Shown here in pieces: positions 39,834 to 51,892 of a DNA stretch of 64,000 bases. The notes beneath the pieces were generated by a model. It had not been told where the DNA came from, did no database searches, and was given only the letters and a program-made list of their open reading frames with translations. Source of the DNA: Apostichopus japonicus. Lineage: Eukaryota > Echinodermata > Holothuroidea > Aspidochirotida > Stichopodidae. The translations under genes and the position numbers were made by a program. The stretch spans positions 2,968,764 to 3,032,763 of the forward strand of contig NC_092583.1 of NCBI RefSeq assembly GCF_037975245.1, written 5' to 3'. Numbering within the stretch: position 1 is the stretch's first letter; each line of letters starts with the position of its first letter.

Positions 39834-40955
39834 CAGGGGCGGCGATTTGTTTCAAATATTGGGGGGAGGCGCATTTGCTTGGGTGCAGGCGCGTAGCAAC
39901 TTCATCCCCAAATTTGTTCGCGCGCTTCGTGATATTTTGTATACCAAATTTCATTACGGATGCGGTTCGTCTCATGAGCGCAGATCAGTCTTGGATAATG
40001 GTGGGGACGCGTGTCTGTTCTCTGATACTATCTAAGCGGAGCGCGACCATTGGTTCGCGCGTAGCGTACAAGATTTTTTTTGGCAAATATACCTCCCAGA
40101 TCGCCGGAAATAACACTTCCCAGACCCAATAATGCTCCGATACCTCCTTAAAGTTGAGATCTCATGGCTAAGAAATTTAAGTTGGGAAAACACATGGGCC
40201 TCTGCAGAAAAAAAAGTCAGGGGACAAATATTCCAAGTAGACTTTTGTATACGATGGGTCTGGGGTCCTCTCCCAGAAAACAATTATAGACTGCCGCAAA
40301 TGCGATTTCCTTCCAATATTTAACAACTGTGGATAATGTAATAAAGTGAGAACTGCTGCATGTCATTTGCACAATGCTGGATCAAACTGCGCCAATGTTC
40401 AATACAGTGAAATTTGCAATGCAGCGTTTGGTCAAGACAAATTAGTGGGGACACGGTATATCATGTCCCCACCATTGAAAATGTTGATGGGGACGCGTCC
40501 GCTGTCCCCACTAGGATCTGCCCCCATGGTCCGTCTAGCTAATTCATTTCGAAAATAAGTAAAAACTACTCTCGGTGAAAGTCTGTGTCGTTTTTTTGGT
40601 GATATTTAGTAACAAATTGTGACACGGTTAGACATGCGCGTAGCGAGGAATTTGCCAAGGGAGGGGCGAAGCTTGTAGGGAAACTATCTAAGCGTGGCGC
40701 CACCATGAGTTGGCGCGAAGCTGGAAATGGCACTTCCACGAAGTGTCATGTACCTCATGCACCATGTGTTGGATGAAGTTTTAGCCACCGCCAAATATGA
40801 TTTGGATAAATAATCTCACACATTATTTTCTATTTATAGCCACAAAAAAAAATGCCACCAAATATTGGGGGGATATTAGATACTATATCCCCCACCTAAA
40901 ATATTGGGGGGACATGCCCCCCGCCCCCCCCCCCCCCCATGATCGCCGCCCATGG
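39834..40955. mobile_element. non-autonomous repeat element, copy 1
   Basis: Begins with GGGGCGGCGAT and ends with ATCGCCGCCC, which are approximate inverted repeats. Internal landmarks are CTATCTAAGCGGAGCG at about 40028, a second similar motif at 40687, AATATGATTTGGATAAATAA at about 40792 and two hairpins built from GGGGG and CCCCC blocks near 40867-40922. The same landmarks appear at 54655-55698. No protein is encoded. The repeated inner motif suggests two overlapping or nested partial copies. Confidence 0.6.
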
Positions 40956-43658
40956 ATGCATGGACAAGATGTGGAAACTTTTATATATTTTAATTCCCAT
41001 ATAATGTACATCCTTGTCTTGGCACTATAGATACTGCGGCACCTGGATTTGGTATACAAAATATCACTTCGGTCCGCTAAATCATTTCCTTGCCCACCCC
41101 CTAACGTTCTATGACATGCCCTCATCACGTACTATATTTCTTGGTAATTGTACGGTATTCTGTTTCCCTATAGTTACAGATTATAGTGTATAGATTTGCA
41201 ATACCGAGGTCAGCAAAGTTGGCCGTCTCCCAAGGTTAGGAATTAACTATTGAGAATTGTTGTGTGACCTATATATATGCACTTGTGTGGGCCTATATCG
41301 TTTTCCAGTCTAGGCGACAACTCTCATGCAGACTTTGAATAGGCTTTATGATAACAAAAATGCAACTAATATGTATTTAAATAAACATAAATATAAATAT
41401 GATGATTTGTAATTGTGTTAATTGATAAGTAATTGATAAGATATTAATTTCATTGCCTATATCTATATTCATTCGTGATAGCAGCCGTATACGGCTCTGG
41501 TCTTTATGCGTTTATGTACGTCCGTGCGCGCGCGTGTTTGTTGGTTTGTCTAAGGCGCGCACGTGTATGGTCGAGGGTATAGCGTATTATGCGACTCCCG
41601 CTGGTACACGGAAAATAGCCCAAATGTTGGTCGATTAATTAACTTTGCCCACGTGAGAACAAGTGTACGAAGCTTAGCTGAGTTCAGAGGTCAACTGGTG
41701 TCAGTAGCGCCTATATACGTTCCTTTGATTAAAGAATGCTAAGTAAGAAAAGTATAAAAGTAAAATTTTGTATGTAGACCCCGTTATCATATCATCTTGC
41801 AAGATTGTTACACCCGGTCAAAAACGTGCATTAGGAACCAGATTCTCTTGACCTGTTTAAAATAGCAACTTGGTATAGTGTTGCTGTCTTCCGTGGATAT
41901 TTTTTTTGGGGGGGGGGGGAGAAAATTGGGGACACGGAGTTTGGGTCTTTTCTTCCAATGTTTCTTGAAGACTTCCTTCACCAGTGATGATGAATGGGGG
42001 GGAGGGGTGCCTTTACCTCCCTTAGTATTTGAGAAAGCGGTCAGTTGCTGAGGTACACTCTCGTTCGTCGGATGGGGGCGTTAAACGAGGGTCAAGGAAG
42101 CAGGTATGGGTGGAGACAATTACACGTCTGCATCGGAACTCCCTGAAAATTCATCGGAAGAGGGAAGGCTTCGTGGAATATTCCGGTGTTCATACACGAT
42201 GCTCATCACACGGATAGCTTTTCAAGAAAGGAGCCTTTTCCTGGCTTCCGGGCTTTTGGGGAAAATACAAAATTTAACTTTACCATTACCATTACCACAG
42301 CAATGACATATTTTCCAGGTACTATAAGTTACTGTATATGCACTCACTGATGAAGAGAAAATATACATTTTGTGTTGAAATCTATTTCTCAGTTTCCGTC
42401 CTATTACGATTATTACCCCGTAACTACTTCCATGTGGTTACCAAGGAACAATTTTTTTTCTTCTCGTGATTGGCAATAATGGTACAACAAGTGTGACTTA
42501 TCGAACACTTTTGGTTAGCCCAGGGGTTTCAAAACGGGAGAGAGAATCGGAAATAGTTCATTTTTGACTGTTCCTCATTATGGGTTTCGAACTGACTAAT
42601 TGGGCAATCGCTTCAAAACAACATTTTTGGCAAATGTGTTCTTGCGGAAGATCTTTATTAATAAAGTATCTTTGTATTGATGTTTCAAATTTGATTTCCA
42701 TATAGAGCTTTCAATTGTCACCGTTCATATATGTGTCTGTGGTATTGAAGCGCAGTTTTTTTTCTTTGACGTAGGCGTAAGATATGTATGTTGAGTTCAG
42801 ATCAAGGACACAGAAGGATTGAGAAAAAAACAAGAACTGAAATGAAGACTACATTTGTTGTGTCACAAGGAATGTTGGCAAAATTATGTCACGTCGAGCA
42901 ACAGTGAATCTCTGTCCCGATACATTTCACATGTCGTCACAAAATCGTAGCAACAACAACAGACAGACAGACAGACAGACAGACTGCCCGGCCTTACATT
43001 TCGGTATGATCCCGTTGAGTCCAAATAAAGGAGGTAAAAGTCTTAACGGATTTTACGTGAAACTCGTCCCCATCTCATGTTTGTTACCTACTCGCAATTC
43101 CCCATGCATAGGCTGCAACCTAGTGAAAATTTCATATGTATTTTGCTCTTAAAGACCATCACCCCATAAACACAAAATTTAAAGAAAAGCCAAACCCATG
43201 CAGTAGCACCGAGAACCGCGATCGTTCGCGAACCCTCTTTTTGAAGTCCTCATATTAGAATGAAAATCATAATACATTATTCATATAATGCCCTTTTTCA
43301 CCTAGCCCATATTGACCTCGCCCCTCCACCCCCCCCCCCCCTCCCCTCAGACCGGTCCATCCGATGTAGCTCCACTGATCACAGTCTGGTCAAGTCTGGC
43401 CGCACCCAATCTATTCCTCTTCCAATTCCTGTTTCCTTTTATGATCACTATAGCATTGCATCTCCCTAAATATTCTAAGATATGGCCTACGATAAAAAAA
43501 AAAAAACGTCCGCCATTAAACTAATGGAACCCGCGGCTTTCAAAACGGTTTCATATCATACTGGCTGTACGCCAGCAAACAATGAGGTACCGCTAACGGT
43601 TATATTCAAGTATATAGCCTTGTGTGACCACTGTAGACCTGACCCGCCCCCACCTGCA
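40956..43658. other. intergenic, no gene seen
   Basis: AT-rich DNA with a G run near 41908-41919, a short (CAGA)n run at 42960-42983 and a C run near 43329-43339. Open frames are short and unsupported. Confidence 0.45.
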
Positions 43659-43830
43659 GGGGCGTAACCATCAAGTTTGTACGAGGTGTGGGGGGGGGGT
43701 AAGATGTTATGTAGTTCAGGAAGGAGTCTAAGAGGCGGGGTGGCCTCTCCCGTTTGAGAAATTTGGGGGTGATTGGATGCAAAATGTTGCTATGTTTTGC
43801 AACTGTTTCAGTTTTGGTTGTGTACGGCAC
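43659..43830 (+). repeat. dispersed repeat starting GGGGCGTAACC, copy 2
   Basis: Related to 29780-30020: the same start, a G run, TAAGATGTTATGTA, a GGCCTCTCCC block and a TTGCAAC end in the same order. Confidence 0.5.
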
Positions 43831-43973
43831 ATATATCTTGCATATAAGCACCATAGGCCTGTATTTATACTTTCCAGTTGTAATATTCTGTCGTTTAGTG
43901 TGTGTGTAGGGGGGGGGGTGGTGAGTCCTCAGATTGTATAATGACCCCCCCCCCAACCCCGAACTATACGTAG

Positions 43974-44027
43974 TTGTATGCGTAGGGCGTTGTGAGGGCG
44001 TTGTATGCGTAGGGCGTTGTGAGGGCG
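43974..44027 (+). repeat. 27-bp tandem duplication abutting a SINE head
   Basis: Two 27-base units containing TGCGTAGGGCGTTGTGAGGG are followed by a partial third that merges into the SINE head. The GGGCGTTGT word in each unit is the start of that head, so the array may have arisen by slippage on the SINE 5' end. Confidence 0.85.
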
Positions 44028-44400
44028 TTGTGGTCAAGTGGTTAAGGCAGTGGACTTGTGATCTAAGGATTACAGGTTCGAGCCCTGGCCAGATCATTGC
44101 GTTGTGTCCTTGGGCAAGGCGCTTTATCTCCATTGCCTCTCTTCACCCAGGTGTATAAATGGGGACCTGCGAGGTAACTTGTAAATATAGTTGCGTGCGC
44201 CGGTTTGTGGCTGCACCCTATGGGAAGTCCCCCGGGGGACACGTGGTTGTGGTGCACTGTGGTGCCCCAGGAGTGATTGATTGAATTGTGCACACTTTAG
44301 TGTGTGGGTGTGACAAGTTACCAATGACCAGGGGTTAAGTTGTAAAGTCATGTGAGGAGGCATTAGCCTCATACAAGACTGTAAACCTTCAACTTTATGC
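44021..44400 (+). mobile_element. tRNA-derived SINE with conserved central domain
   Basis: The tRNA-like head has an A-box-like GTGGTCAAGTGG and a B-box-like GGTTCGAGCCC (about 44073-44083). The next segment includes TGTGTCCTTGGGCAAGGCGC and CACCCAGGTGTATAAATGGG, a block that I recall from several animal SINE superfamilies with shared central domains (possibly MetaSINE; not verified). A body of about 200 bases follows, ending near GTAAACCTTCAACTTT. There is no poly-A tail. Polymerase III transcription from the head would be expected. Confidence 0.75.
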
Positions 44401-45856
44401 GGGAATTTTTCATTGTCTTTTGGAATTCTGTGTTCTCTTGTTTAAAGTTGGAAGACGGTTTTCTAAGTATTTTGCAATTTTAATGAATTTTACCTCTTGT
44501 ATAACCGAATTTTAACCCAACACGTATTTTTCGCTATTGTCTTCACGCCCACGATGGGGATTACTTCAGTGTAGTCTAACTTCCTACCCCGTTCTTGGAA
44601 GTAAGTAGTTTTGGTGATTAGGTTACCAGGATTCCAATACGAACGTTAACAATTAATCATTTCGTGTGGAGTCGTCTATACTGCAGTTAGTTATATAACA
44701 GTTGTCACCTTAATCATTGAAAATAAATCTGCCAAACAAATCATATTCATTATGTTTTAATTGTCTTACCCACATACCGTTACCTCGGGTATATACAGTC
44801 AGTATGGATGTGATCCTTCCCAGAGGGAGGGGGAGGGGGAGGGGAGGAAGGGAGGGGTTCTTAAGAAGGAGAATACTACGGGTAACGCATTTCGTCATCC
44901 ACACTTGTGGTTTGGAGCCCTCAATGGAGGTTTACTAAAGCTTTTCTCCCTCTTCTTTTGGTCGTTTAAATGTTTTATTAAGAATCTACATCCCCCCACC
45001 CACCCCCTTCCCACCAACCACTCAATCACACACACAAGAAAGCAATGAAAGAGTACACACTGACGAAGCATCCCCCCCCCCAAAAAAAAATGGGATTTGA
45101 AAGCCTTCAGATGGGGTGCAGCAAACTTGCCCCGCGGCCCACATGTCGACCATGCTACAAGCAAGATTGGCACTAAGGTTAAACCTCAAGTGGTATGTTA
45201 CGACACCCATTTCCGCCACTACGGTACTTCAAATCGCATATATGGATATTGTACGCGTTAAGTATACAATAATGAATTTCCCTATAATTTGATGCTATTC
45301 TGTGCCATACAGTATAAACCAACAAAAACGATATCAAAGTGTTTAAACACCGGTTAAAGTGCAGCACTAAAAGGTGAATAATGTTGAAATAAATCAAATA
45401 TATCAAGAGAAGGAAAATAATCAAACATGTATAGTATCAATGACCTTTGGACTAAGGTAAAGTTAATAAATAGTTTGACAGGAAACGGAGAGACCTTTTC
45501 TTCGTGGAACCCTATTAACACCTTCGTTGGTTTAAGCAGGCCCTATATACTTAAACAGGCCCTACAAACTATACAATAGGACCGTTAGGGAATGTAAGGA
45601 ATGCCACTCATTGTTTAAAACTGGAATACTATACTTTCGGAAAGTTTAACGGTTTCCGTTTGTGGTCAGCTCAGGTAAATAATTGCAAGAACGACAATGG
45701 CATATATAACCAGCGAGATGTTGACGAACCCTTTTTGCATATATGATGTTAACGTTTTTGGTAACTAGCCTCCCCCCCCCCCCACCCTTACCTCTCCCAT
45801 CATCCCTTCTACATGTTATCTTCTGATCCTATAAGATTATGGCCATTATAACTTCC

Positions 45857-46048
45857 TTTTTTAAAAAGAAAAGTCACCCAATATAGAGTCTGGGGACGAA
45901 AACCAAACCGCTTAACTGTACCACGGTCAACCCCAGTCCCCTTGCATCGAGACTGTGACCGTGTGATCATCGTCAGATATGTATCACGAGGGAATAGATA
46001 TATAACTAATTACTATACATGACTATAGTCAAAAGGTCGAGAAGCGAT
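45857..46048 (-). mobile_element. U2-snRNA-headed SINE, copy C (diverged)
   Basis: Read on the minus strand from 46048, it opens with CGCTTCTCGACCTTTTGACT, a mutated form of the U2 5' end. It keeps the family-specific tail words GATCACACGGTCACAGTCTC and GCAAGGGGACTGGGGTTGA and the terminal GGGTGACTTTTC. It is shorter and more mutated around the branch-site region than the other two. Possible flanking repeats (CTTATCAT / GTTATAAT) are too weak to count as a duplication. It is an old copy. Confidence 0.8.
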
Positions 46049-46177
46049 GATAAGACATATATTCCATGATCGTGTTGAAAATGTTATCTTTAGCTGTTGC
46101 AATGCAACACAGGTCGCATTCAGGTATCAAATACCGTACAAAGGGCACTGTACATTTGTGACGTATAAGCTGCTGTA

Positions 46178-46230
46178 ACGAGGCCCCGTCCATTGGGGTC
46201 CAAAAACGAGGCCCCGCCCATCGGGGTCCA
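46178..46230 (+). repeat. 28-bp tandem duplication with hairpin units
   Basis: Two units, each with a GGCCCCG...CGGGGTC-type inverted pair (ACGAGGCCCCGTCCATTGGG and its neighbour), so each could fold into a small GC hairpin. Confidence 0.8.
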
Positions 46231-48899
46231 ACAAAGGCATCACAACATCAATAACAACAGAGGACTTAATACTCATTGCCGATACGATTGAAAACCAAAT
46301 AGACACTAATACATAGCTTCTATATACTTTTCCAACTTAACGTAAACTACAAAATTGTGCAAATAAATGCAAATTACTTTTCAAGGCAGACCTTAGAAGA
46401 CAATAACCTCCTTAAGCCCAGGTAGTCATTACAGGACAGATCTAACCTAAATTCAACGAAATCATTAGCGAGTATAGGAGTATGAGCTGATAAAAGAACA
46501 GCGGTGTAGTTGGGATGTGGGTGAAGGGAGACTGAGGAATTGTTACGAATTGTCAGTGAAATGAGGTGATCATAATATAAGATGAGCATTAGTGGCAGTG
46601 TAATAATAATTATGGTAATAATAATATTTGAATAGCTGTACAAAAAACTAAATTCCGTGTAAAACTTATCATCGACGGCTTACTAATAGTAATAACAAAC
46701 AAGGGATTGAACTTAATATCTCCGGTCCGCTGAACCGGAATGGGGGGGGGGGGGGGGGGTATTGTGCAAGTTTATGCATTCACTAGTGCTTGTCAACACC
46801 CACGTGTTGTTACACATGCTTTGTATATACGGTGTAAAGCCAAAAAAAAGTCACGCATGTATGGTACACTTTGTATACAATGATAACTGAACCCAACCCG
46901 ACAGGCGACGCATTCAACTCGAATGGCACGCGTCACACAAAGTTCATGGCGTTACACATCATGGGCACCTCCGGGGACAACGGTCGTGGTTGTTAGGCAA
47001 TAACATGCTGCAGTTACGTTATATTTTAACAGGTATACGCCGCCGGAAATGACGTCGTATTCGATGTTCGCTTGATCTATAAAGTCCGGGGCATGTAAAT
47101 ATGGACCACATGACAGACACAGTTAAATGTTTCTAGTCGGCGGACCTTTCCACTCCGATATCATATACTTACTTAGCCTATACACTAGAACATATATTAC
47201 CAATGGATGCATAAACGTGGATGCATAAACATGCATAACATGCATAAAGCTATTAAAATTCAGGTCTCCTTGTTTCAGTGTTGTCTATACTTTTCATAAT
47301 TTTGAAATAATTGATCATATAGTAATCAGAGATAAGAAATTCTCCGATAAGTATACGGAGTAAATGTTATGGTTTGATTGAAAGTTTCTCCATAATTAAA
47401 AGTTTGTGCATTTAATCATTGTTTGTTGCTAATCAAGAAAGAGAGGTTTAGTTGACGGTCAAACAAATAAATCGCAGGCAGAGAGAGGTGAAGAACTCAA
47501 GATTGAGCTAATATTCAATTCTCGACGGCTTTATAAGTTTGAATATTTATTCTCGGACCCACATGATGTCTCGACCTTGGTCGCATCAGATATGTGTTCT
47601 CAATACTAAGAGGTTACAACAAGTTCCAAAGCAAGCGTCCTTGTATCAAACATGTTTTCTGCAGACTTATACACCCGCGTTTTCTAAGTTAAGTTTGGGT
47701 CTAAAACAGTCTTTCAATAACAAAAAATGTGTAACTGTAGTTTAATCGGGAAATATTGATAAAGTGTCCCTAACACAAATTTTTTGTAACAAACCCGTTA
47801 AAATGCAAGTCATTCTCAAGTAACATAATAGACTCTGTATGGTCAACACAGTAGTATAGCCTGTCCCCATTGCGAGCACAACGACGGTGACAAGTTATGA
47901 AAGTTTTCAAAGGTGACCTGGTTTTGACCTTGTTAATTAATCTGTGACATTGTTGACTGATAAATTAAACCATTTACATCACACAGAGGAGGGAAATTAT
48001 TCGAGATGGTACTAAAAATATCCTTGCTGATGTTTGAACACGAGTGACCATTATTTCATACTTACTAGCAGATTTGGGGAATTGTACCGTAATGACCTCG
48101 AACTACGTGCGCCGAGCAGAAGTAACGGGTGGGGTGTCGGTGTGTGACCACTTCCACAAAATAAAAAAAAATAAAAAAACACCGAATGTTATACTTTCAA
48201 GATGTTAGCTAGTAACTTTGAATCCAAGATGGCGGACTCAAATTTCTACTGATTTACCACAATTTTAGGTATACCACATGATTTTGACAGAATTCTGTTT
48301 ACAAAATTGGGTATGGAGTCTATTGTACGTAGCCCAATACCCTGCAGGTTAGTTCATTGTTAACATGCCAGGAAGTCAATTGATCATGGGAAATGGTTGT
48401 TGAAATTCTAGCTATCACGTGCTTATGACTTTGGCCTATTCATTCATGTTATTATAGAAAATAATTAGGTCACAAAAGTATATTATGGGTAAACAATCAT
48501 TGTATATGCCAAAACAAATCTCTCACAAGAAAACGACTTCTAAGAAATACGAGACACATTCTTGGATATCAAAACAATATTTCGTTTGCAACTCCTTAAT
48601 GCTTGATCAGAAACGACGTAACTATGGTGACCCACAACAGGTTATTCGATTTTTTCCGCGTACGCTTATCGCTCACTTCCCGTTGTTGTAAACATGATCA
48701 TTATGGAGAAAGTTGGAGAACATACCCATGTGTCAAGTAACAAGTGGAGACTGGTAATAGAACCATAGGTCATTTCCCTTCCCAACGTCCACCCAACACA
48801 GACACACAGACACACACACGATGAGACGTTATAGAGAAAGGAATATGAACTACTAACAAAGTTATTGAGTGAAACTAATAAATATCAATGCATAATCCT

Positions 48900-48900
<1 letters not shown>

Positions 48901-48958
<58 letters not shown>

Positions 48959-49210
48959 AGTTGAGTCTCGTCTATCCGACATGCTCAGTGATTAACCTCC
49001 GCCACTTATCACGATCTTGCGCAAGGTTTATTGCTTCCTCGAAATTGTTAATTGTTAACGTCCTTAAATTGCGACTTTATTTTTCCCAGCAAGGTAGTCA
49101 CGGGCCTTCCTAATGGTTTAGCAGTGTGTCTCAATGCTTCTCTTAAAGCAACCTTTGCTGGAGCGTCCTCCTGGAGTCTTGCTATATGACCGAAAATTCT
49201 CAACCTCAAT
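48901..49210 (-). mobile_element. 3' end of a non-LTR retrotransposon (LINE) with trinucleotide tail
   Basis: Read on the minus strand, the sequence encodes the end of a reverse-transcriptase ORF: RIFGHIARLQEDAPAKVALR, then GRPVTTLLGKIKSQFKDVNN, then, after a frame change, FEEAINLAQDRDKWRRLITE and a stop at 48972-48974. A pure (ACT)n array of about 58 bases (48901-48958) follows as the tail. The FGH and GRP motifs and the DRDKWR end are typical of LINE ORF2 C-termini. It is 5'-truncated, frameshifted and inactive. Confidence 0.85.
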
Positions 49211-49845
49211 CTCAATCTTCTATGTAATTCTCGAACTCATTACATGGTCAAATCCTTACATGGTCAAATTCTCATTACTTCGTATAAACTTAAGCACAAT
49301 CCTATTAAACGCCGAAACGGTCAAAACTGCGTTCAAAATTCATGTGATAGTAAGTCATCATGTTAATACAAAATAATTTATCACGATGAACACATTACAA
49401 CGGCAAAGGAGAACGATGCCAAAATGTGATTATGTGAAGTCATAGCAACATGATGACTTGTGATTGAAGTCTGTTTTGGCGATTATTAGAACGAAAGTGT
49501 TGTTGTTCGTCTTTTGATAACAGTAATTATGTCACATTAGGACTTGTAAAATTCTATGTACTTTGTGACTACGACATTACCAAAACAGGTTTGTTTTTGG
49601 TTGCTGTTTCTTTGTGAGTGTGTATGGGTTGTTTTGGCATAGATGGAAGTACGTGTGGTGCATAAAATGTGAAAACCATTAGGCAATTTTAGACCACTTT
49701 ATTCCTTCAAAGAGTGCTGAAGGAAATCTGCCTACGCGGTTTAGATTTCCATTGCCAACAATCTGTATGTTCATGGAACGAAGAATTGGAGATGCCACGT
49801 GAAACACCAACGGATCAGCAACTTTTTTCATAGTCAGCCTGTTGT
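49211..49845. other. intergenic, no gene seen
   Basis: AT-rich non-coding DNA between a LINE tail and the DR1-bearing tandem repeat. A minus-strand open frame at 49679-49972 runs into the repeat and is not believed. Confidence 0.4.
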
Positions 49846-50165
49846 TTTTAGAGGTCAAGGTCATTTGGGTCACAAGAGGATCTCGAGAAGAGAAGCTTGG
49901 ACCAATCTTATATTTAGCATATAGTTGTGACACGTTGAGTTCAAAATGTCTATTGTTTTGAGGGAAGGTCAAAGGTCATTTGGAGGGTCAAATTGTGAAA
50001 ACCTTGTAAACACGATATCTCAAGAAGGGAAGCTTGGACCAGTCGGATATGTAGTATGTTGTTGTGACACGTTGAGCAAAAATGTCTATTGTTTTTTGTG
50101 GAGGTCAAAGGTCATTTGGAGTCACCAGTGGTCAAATTGTGGAAAACTTGTTTTATAATCTCCAA
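49846..50165 (+). repeat. tandem repeat with nuclear-receptor-like motifs
   Basis: Two and a half head-to-tail units of about 114-136 bases. Each unit starts with AGGTCA half-sites, continues with GGTCATTTGG, AAGGGAAGCTTGGACCA and GTTGTGACACGTTGAG, and ends AAAATGTCTATTGTTTT. Units 2 and 3 contain a perfect AGGTCAAAGGTCA (49966-49978 and 50102-50114); unit 1 has AGGTCAAGGTCA (49852-49863). Related single units occur at 51038-51180 and 56310-56495, and a fragment lies in an RPS26 intron near 58190-58215. Confidence 0.8.
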
Positions 50166-50904
50166 CCGAATAGTCCATTAGATAACATGTGTATTACTCC
50201 TCATAAGAATAGGACTGGAGGCAATTGGGAATTCGCTTATGGTCAGATTTCAAAAATACCTCAAACGCCCTGGCAAAATGGCTCCTCTGTGCATTATGTA
50301 CCACAAATGCCACTGCTATTCGACAAAATGATACTTTTTCCTTCCTTACCTATTTTTTAAAACTTTTTGCAACAAAAAGGCTCTTTCTAGTTACAGTTTT
50401 CTTTATGTCTCAACAAAGGTATATTTCTTTTGCTTGAGAAATAACAAAAGGGGACAAAAGAACACTTCTTATTGGGCCACGTTTAAGTTTTTCGCAAATG
50501 TCATGTTATTAATATACACGCTTCATTGTTTTGGAAAGAAAACAGTATTACTAATCAGGATTGATACAAAAAAGGAATTCCTCCTTTTTTTTGTGCAAAT
50601 CTAAGAGAGATGGCGCTATAGTTTTATGTAATAGTTTCGTAAATATATTAAATATTAAGATGGTACTTGTGAGCTTCCGTAGGGACAATGTTAGGAGAAA
50701 AGCACCTCATTGGGCCACGTGGACATGGGCTGAACACATGTCGGTCGCAGAGTGTTTCGACCCTCTGGCAAAAGGCAAGAATTCGCGGACACCACCTAGG
50801 ACGCTTCTGGTCGACCTCTGATCAACCAATCCTCCCGGGTTCGTTTACGACAACAAGGGAAACATGGCCACAAAAAGGACCATACCTACAGCCAGAGGTA
50901 TTAT
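50166..50904. other. intergenic, no gene seen
   Basis: Non-coding DNA, GC-richer from about 50690. That part may be the body of the tRNA-like SINE read on the minus strand at 50905-50995. Overlapping short frames have no support. Confidence 0.35.
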
Positions 50905-50995
50905 CGCCTCCAGCCTGTCTCGAACCCTAGCCATGGTTTACTCGATTTGCAGTGTAAGGTATTTCGCTTACACCGTCGCGCTAACCAACATGGTA
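50905..50995 (-). mobile_element. possible tRNA-derived SINE head
   Basis: On the minus strand there is TTGGTTAGCGCGACGG (A-box-like) followed about 50 bases later by GGGTTCGAGACAGG (B-box-like). The stems do not form a clean tRNA. The GC-rich stretch below 50905 could be the SINE body. Only one copy is present, so this is tentative. Confidence 0.4.
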
Positions 50996-51037
50996 AATGG
51001 ATTTGCCATATACTGAGTCCAATAATCTTGTTGCTTG

Positions 51038-51180
51038 TGAGGCCAAATCTCATTAAAGGTCACCAGAGGTCAAACTTAGAGAACCCTTTTACGTGATATC
51101 TAACGATGGGAATCATGGATACTTCTCATACGTGATGCATGGATGCATCACATTGAGTACAAGACCCCTATTGCTTCTTG
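51038..51180 (+). repeat. dispersed unit of the DR1-bearing repeat family
   Basis: Contains AAAGGTCACCAGAGGTCAAA, then TGATATCTAACGATGGGAAT, GGATGCATCACATTGAGTAC and AAGACCCCTATTG. The same series is found at 56310-56495. It is a diverged single unit. Confidence 0.65.
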
Positions 51181-51558
51181 GTGGAATAGGTTGGAGAACA
51201 CGAGAGAGGGAGATGAACGAATTCGTTAACACAAGTAGTGGGGGTGGGTGGTGAAGAGGAACATAGGACTCGTGGACAATTGAAAGTTGAATTGTTGCAC
51301 AAATTGAGTGGAAACTATCTGAGTAGCCATCAAAACATCTTTGTATTTATTCCCACAAATGTAAAATGTTGCCATTTTTGATCAGTTGAGATATTTTATT
51401 CTCATACTAACTGTATTTTTAACCAAACATTAATAGTGCACACTCCCCCCCCCCCCCCCCCAACCCTACTCACTCAAGTTTTTCAACCCCCTTTCTATTC
51501 TTCCTACTCTCACTGACTATAAACATTTATGTCACTTCTGGGAATGTAGTTTAGGGCT
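51181..51558. other. intergenic, no gene seen
   Basis: Non-coding DNA with a run of about 16 C near 51443-51459. Confidence 0.4.
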
Positions 51559-51892
51559 GATCAGGATCAGGGACGTCGCTAGAGGGGGGTTTGGGGGTGT
51601 CTCACCCCCAATCTTGGTAAAACTGACGATACTTGGAACATTTGAGTGCGACTGTCGGAATTTCCGACTGTCGCACCCTAAGTTACCTAGGCCTATTCAT
51701 ATATTTTTGTGATTGTGCATGACCTAAAAATTTCGGTCAAAATTGACCTTTTATCGGTTGTATTTACCACGTTTTTCTTGCCACTTTGAGAAATTGTATC
51801 TCGCGATCCTTATACTCCACCGTACAAAACTTTGATGATTTTGAATACTCAAAAAATGCCTAGTAGAACTACTGTACAACGTTCGCCAGCTT

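Larger units (their letters stand above)
44401..48899. other. intergenic, no gene seen
   Basis: Contains a purine-rich patch at 44818-44856, C/G runs near 45067, 45772-45783 and an 18-base G run near 46742, a U2-headed SINE relic and a small 28-bp tandem duplication. No coding exon or tRNA is supported. Confidence 0.45.

Noticed and set aside
43606-44133. 175-codon open frame, minus strand
   Set aside because: It crosses C runs, a 27-bp tandem array and the SINE head read backwards.
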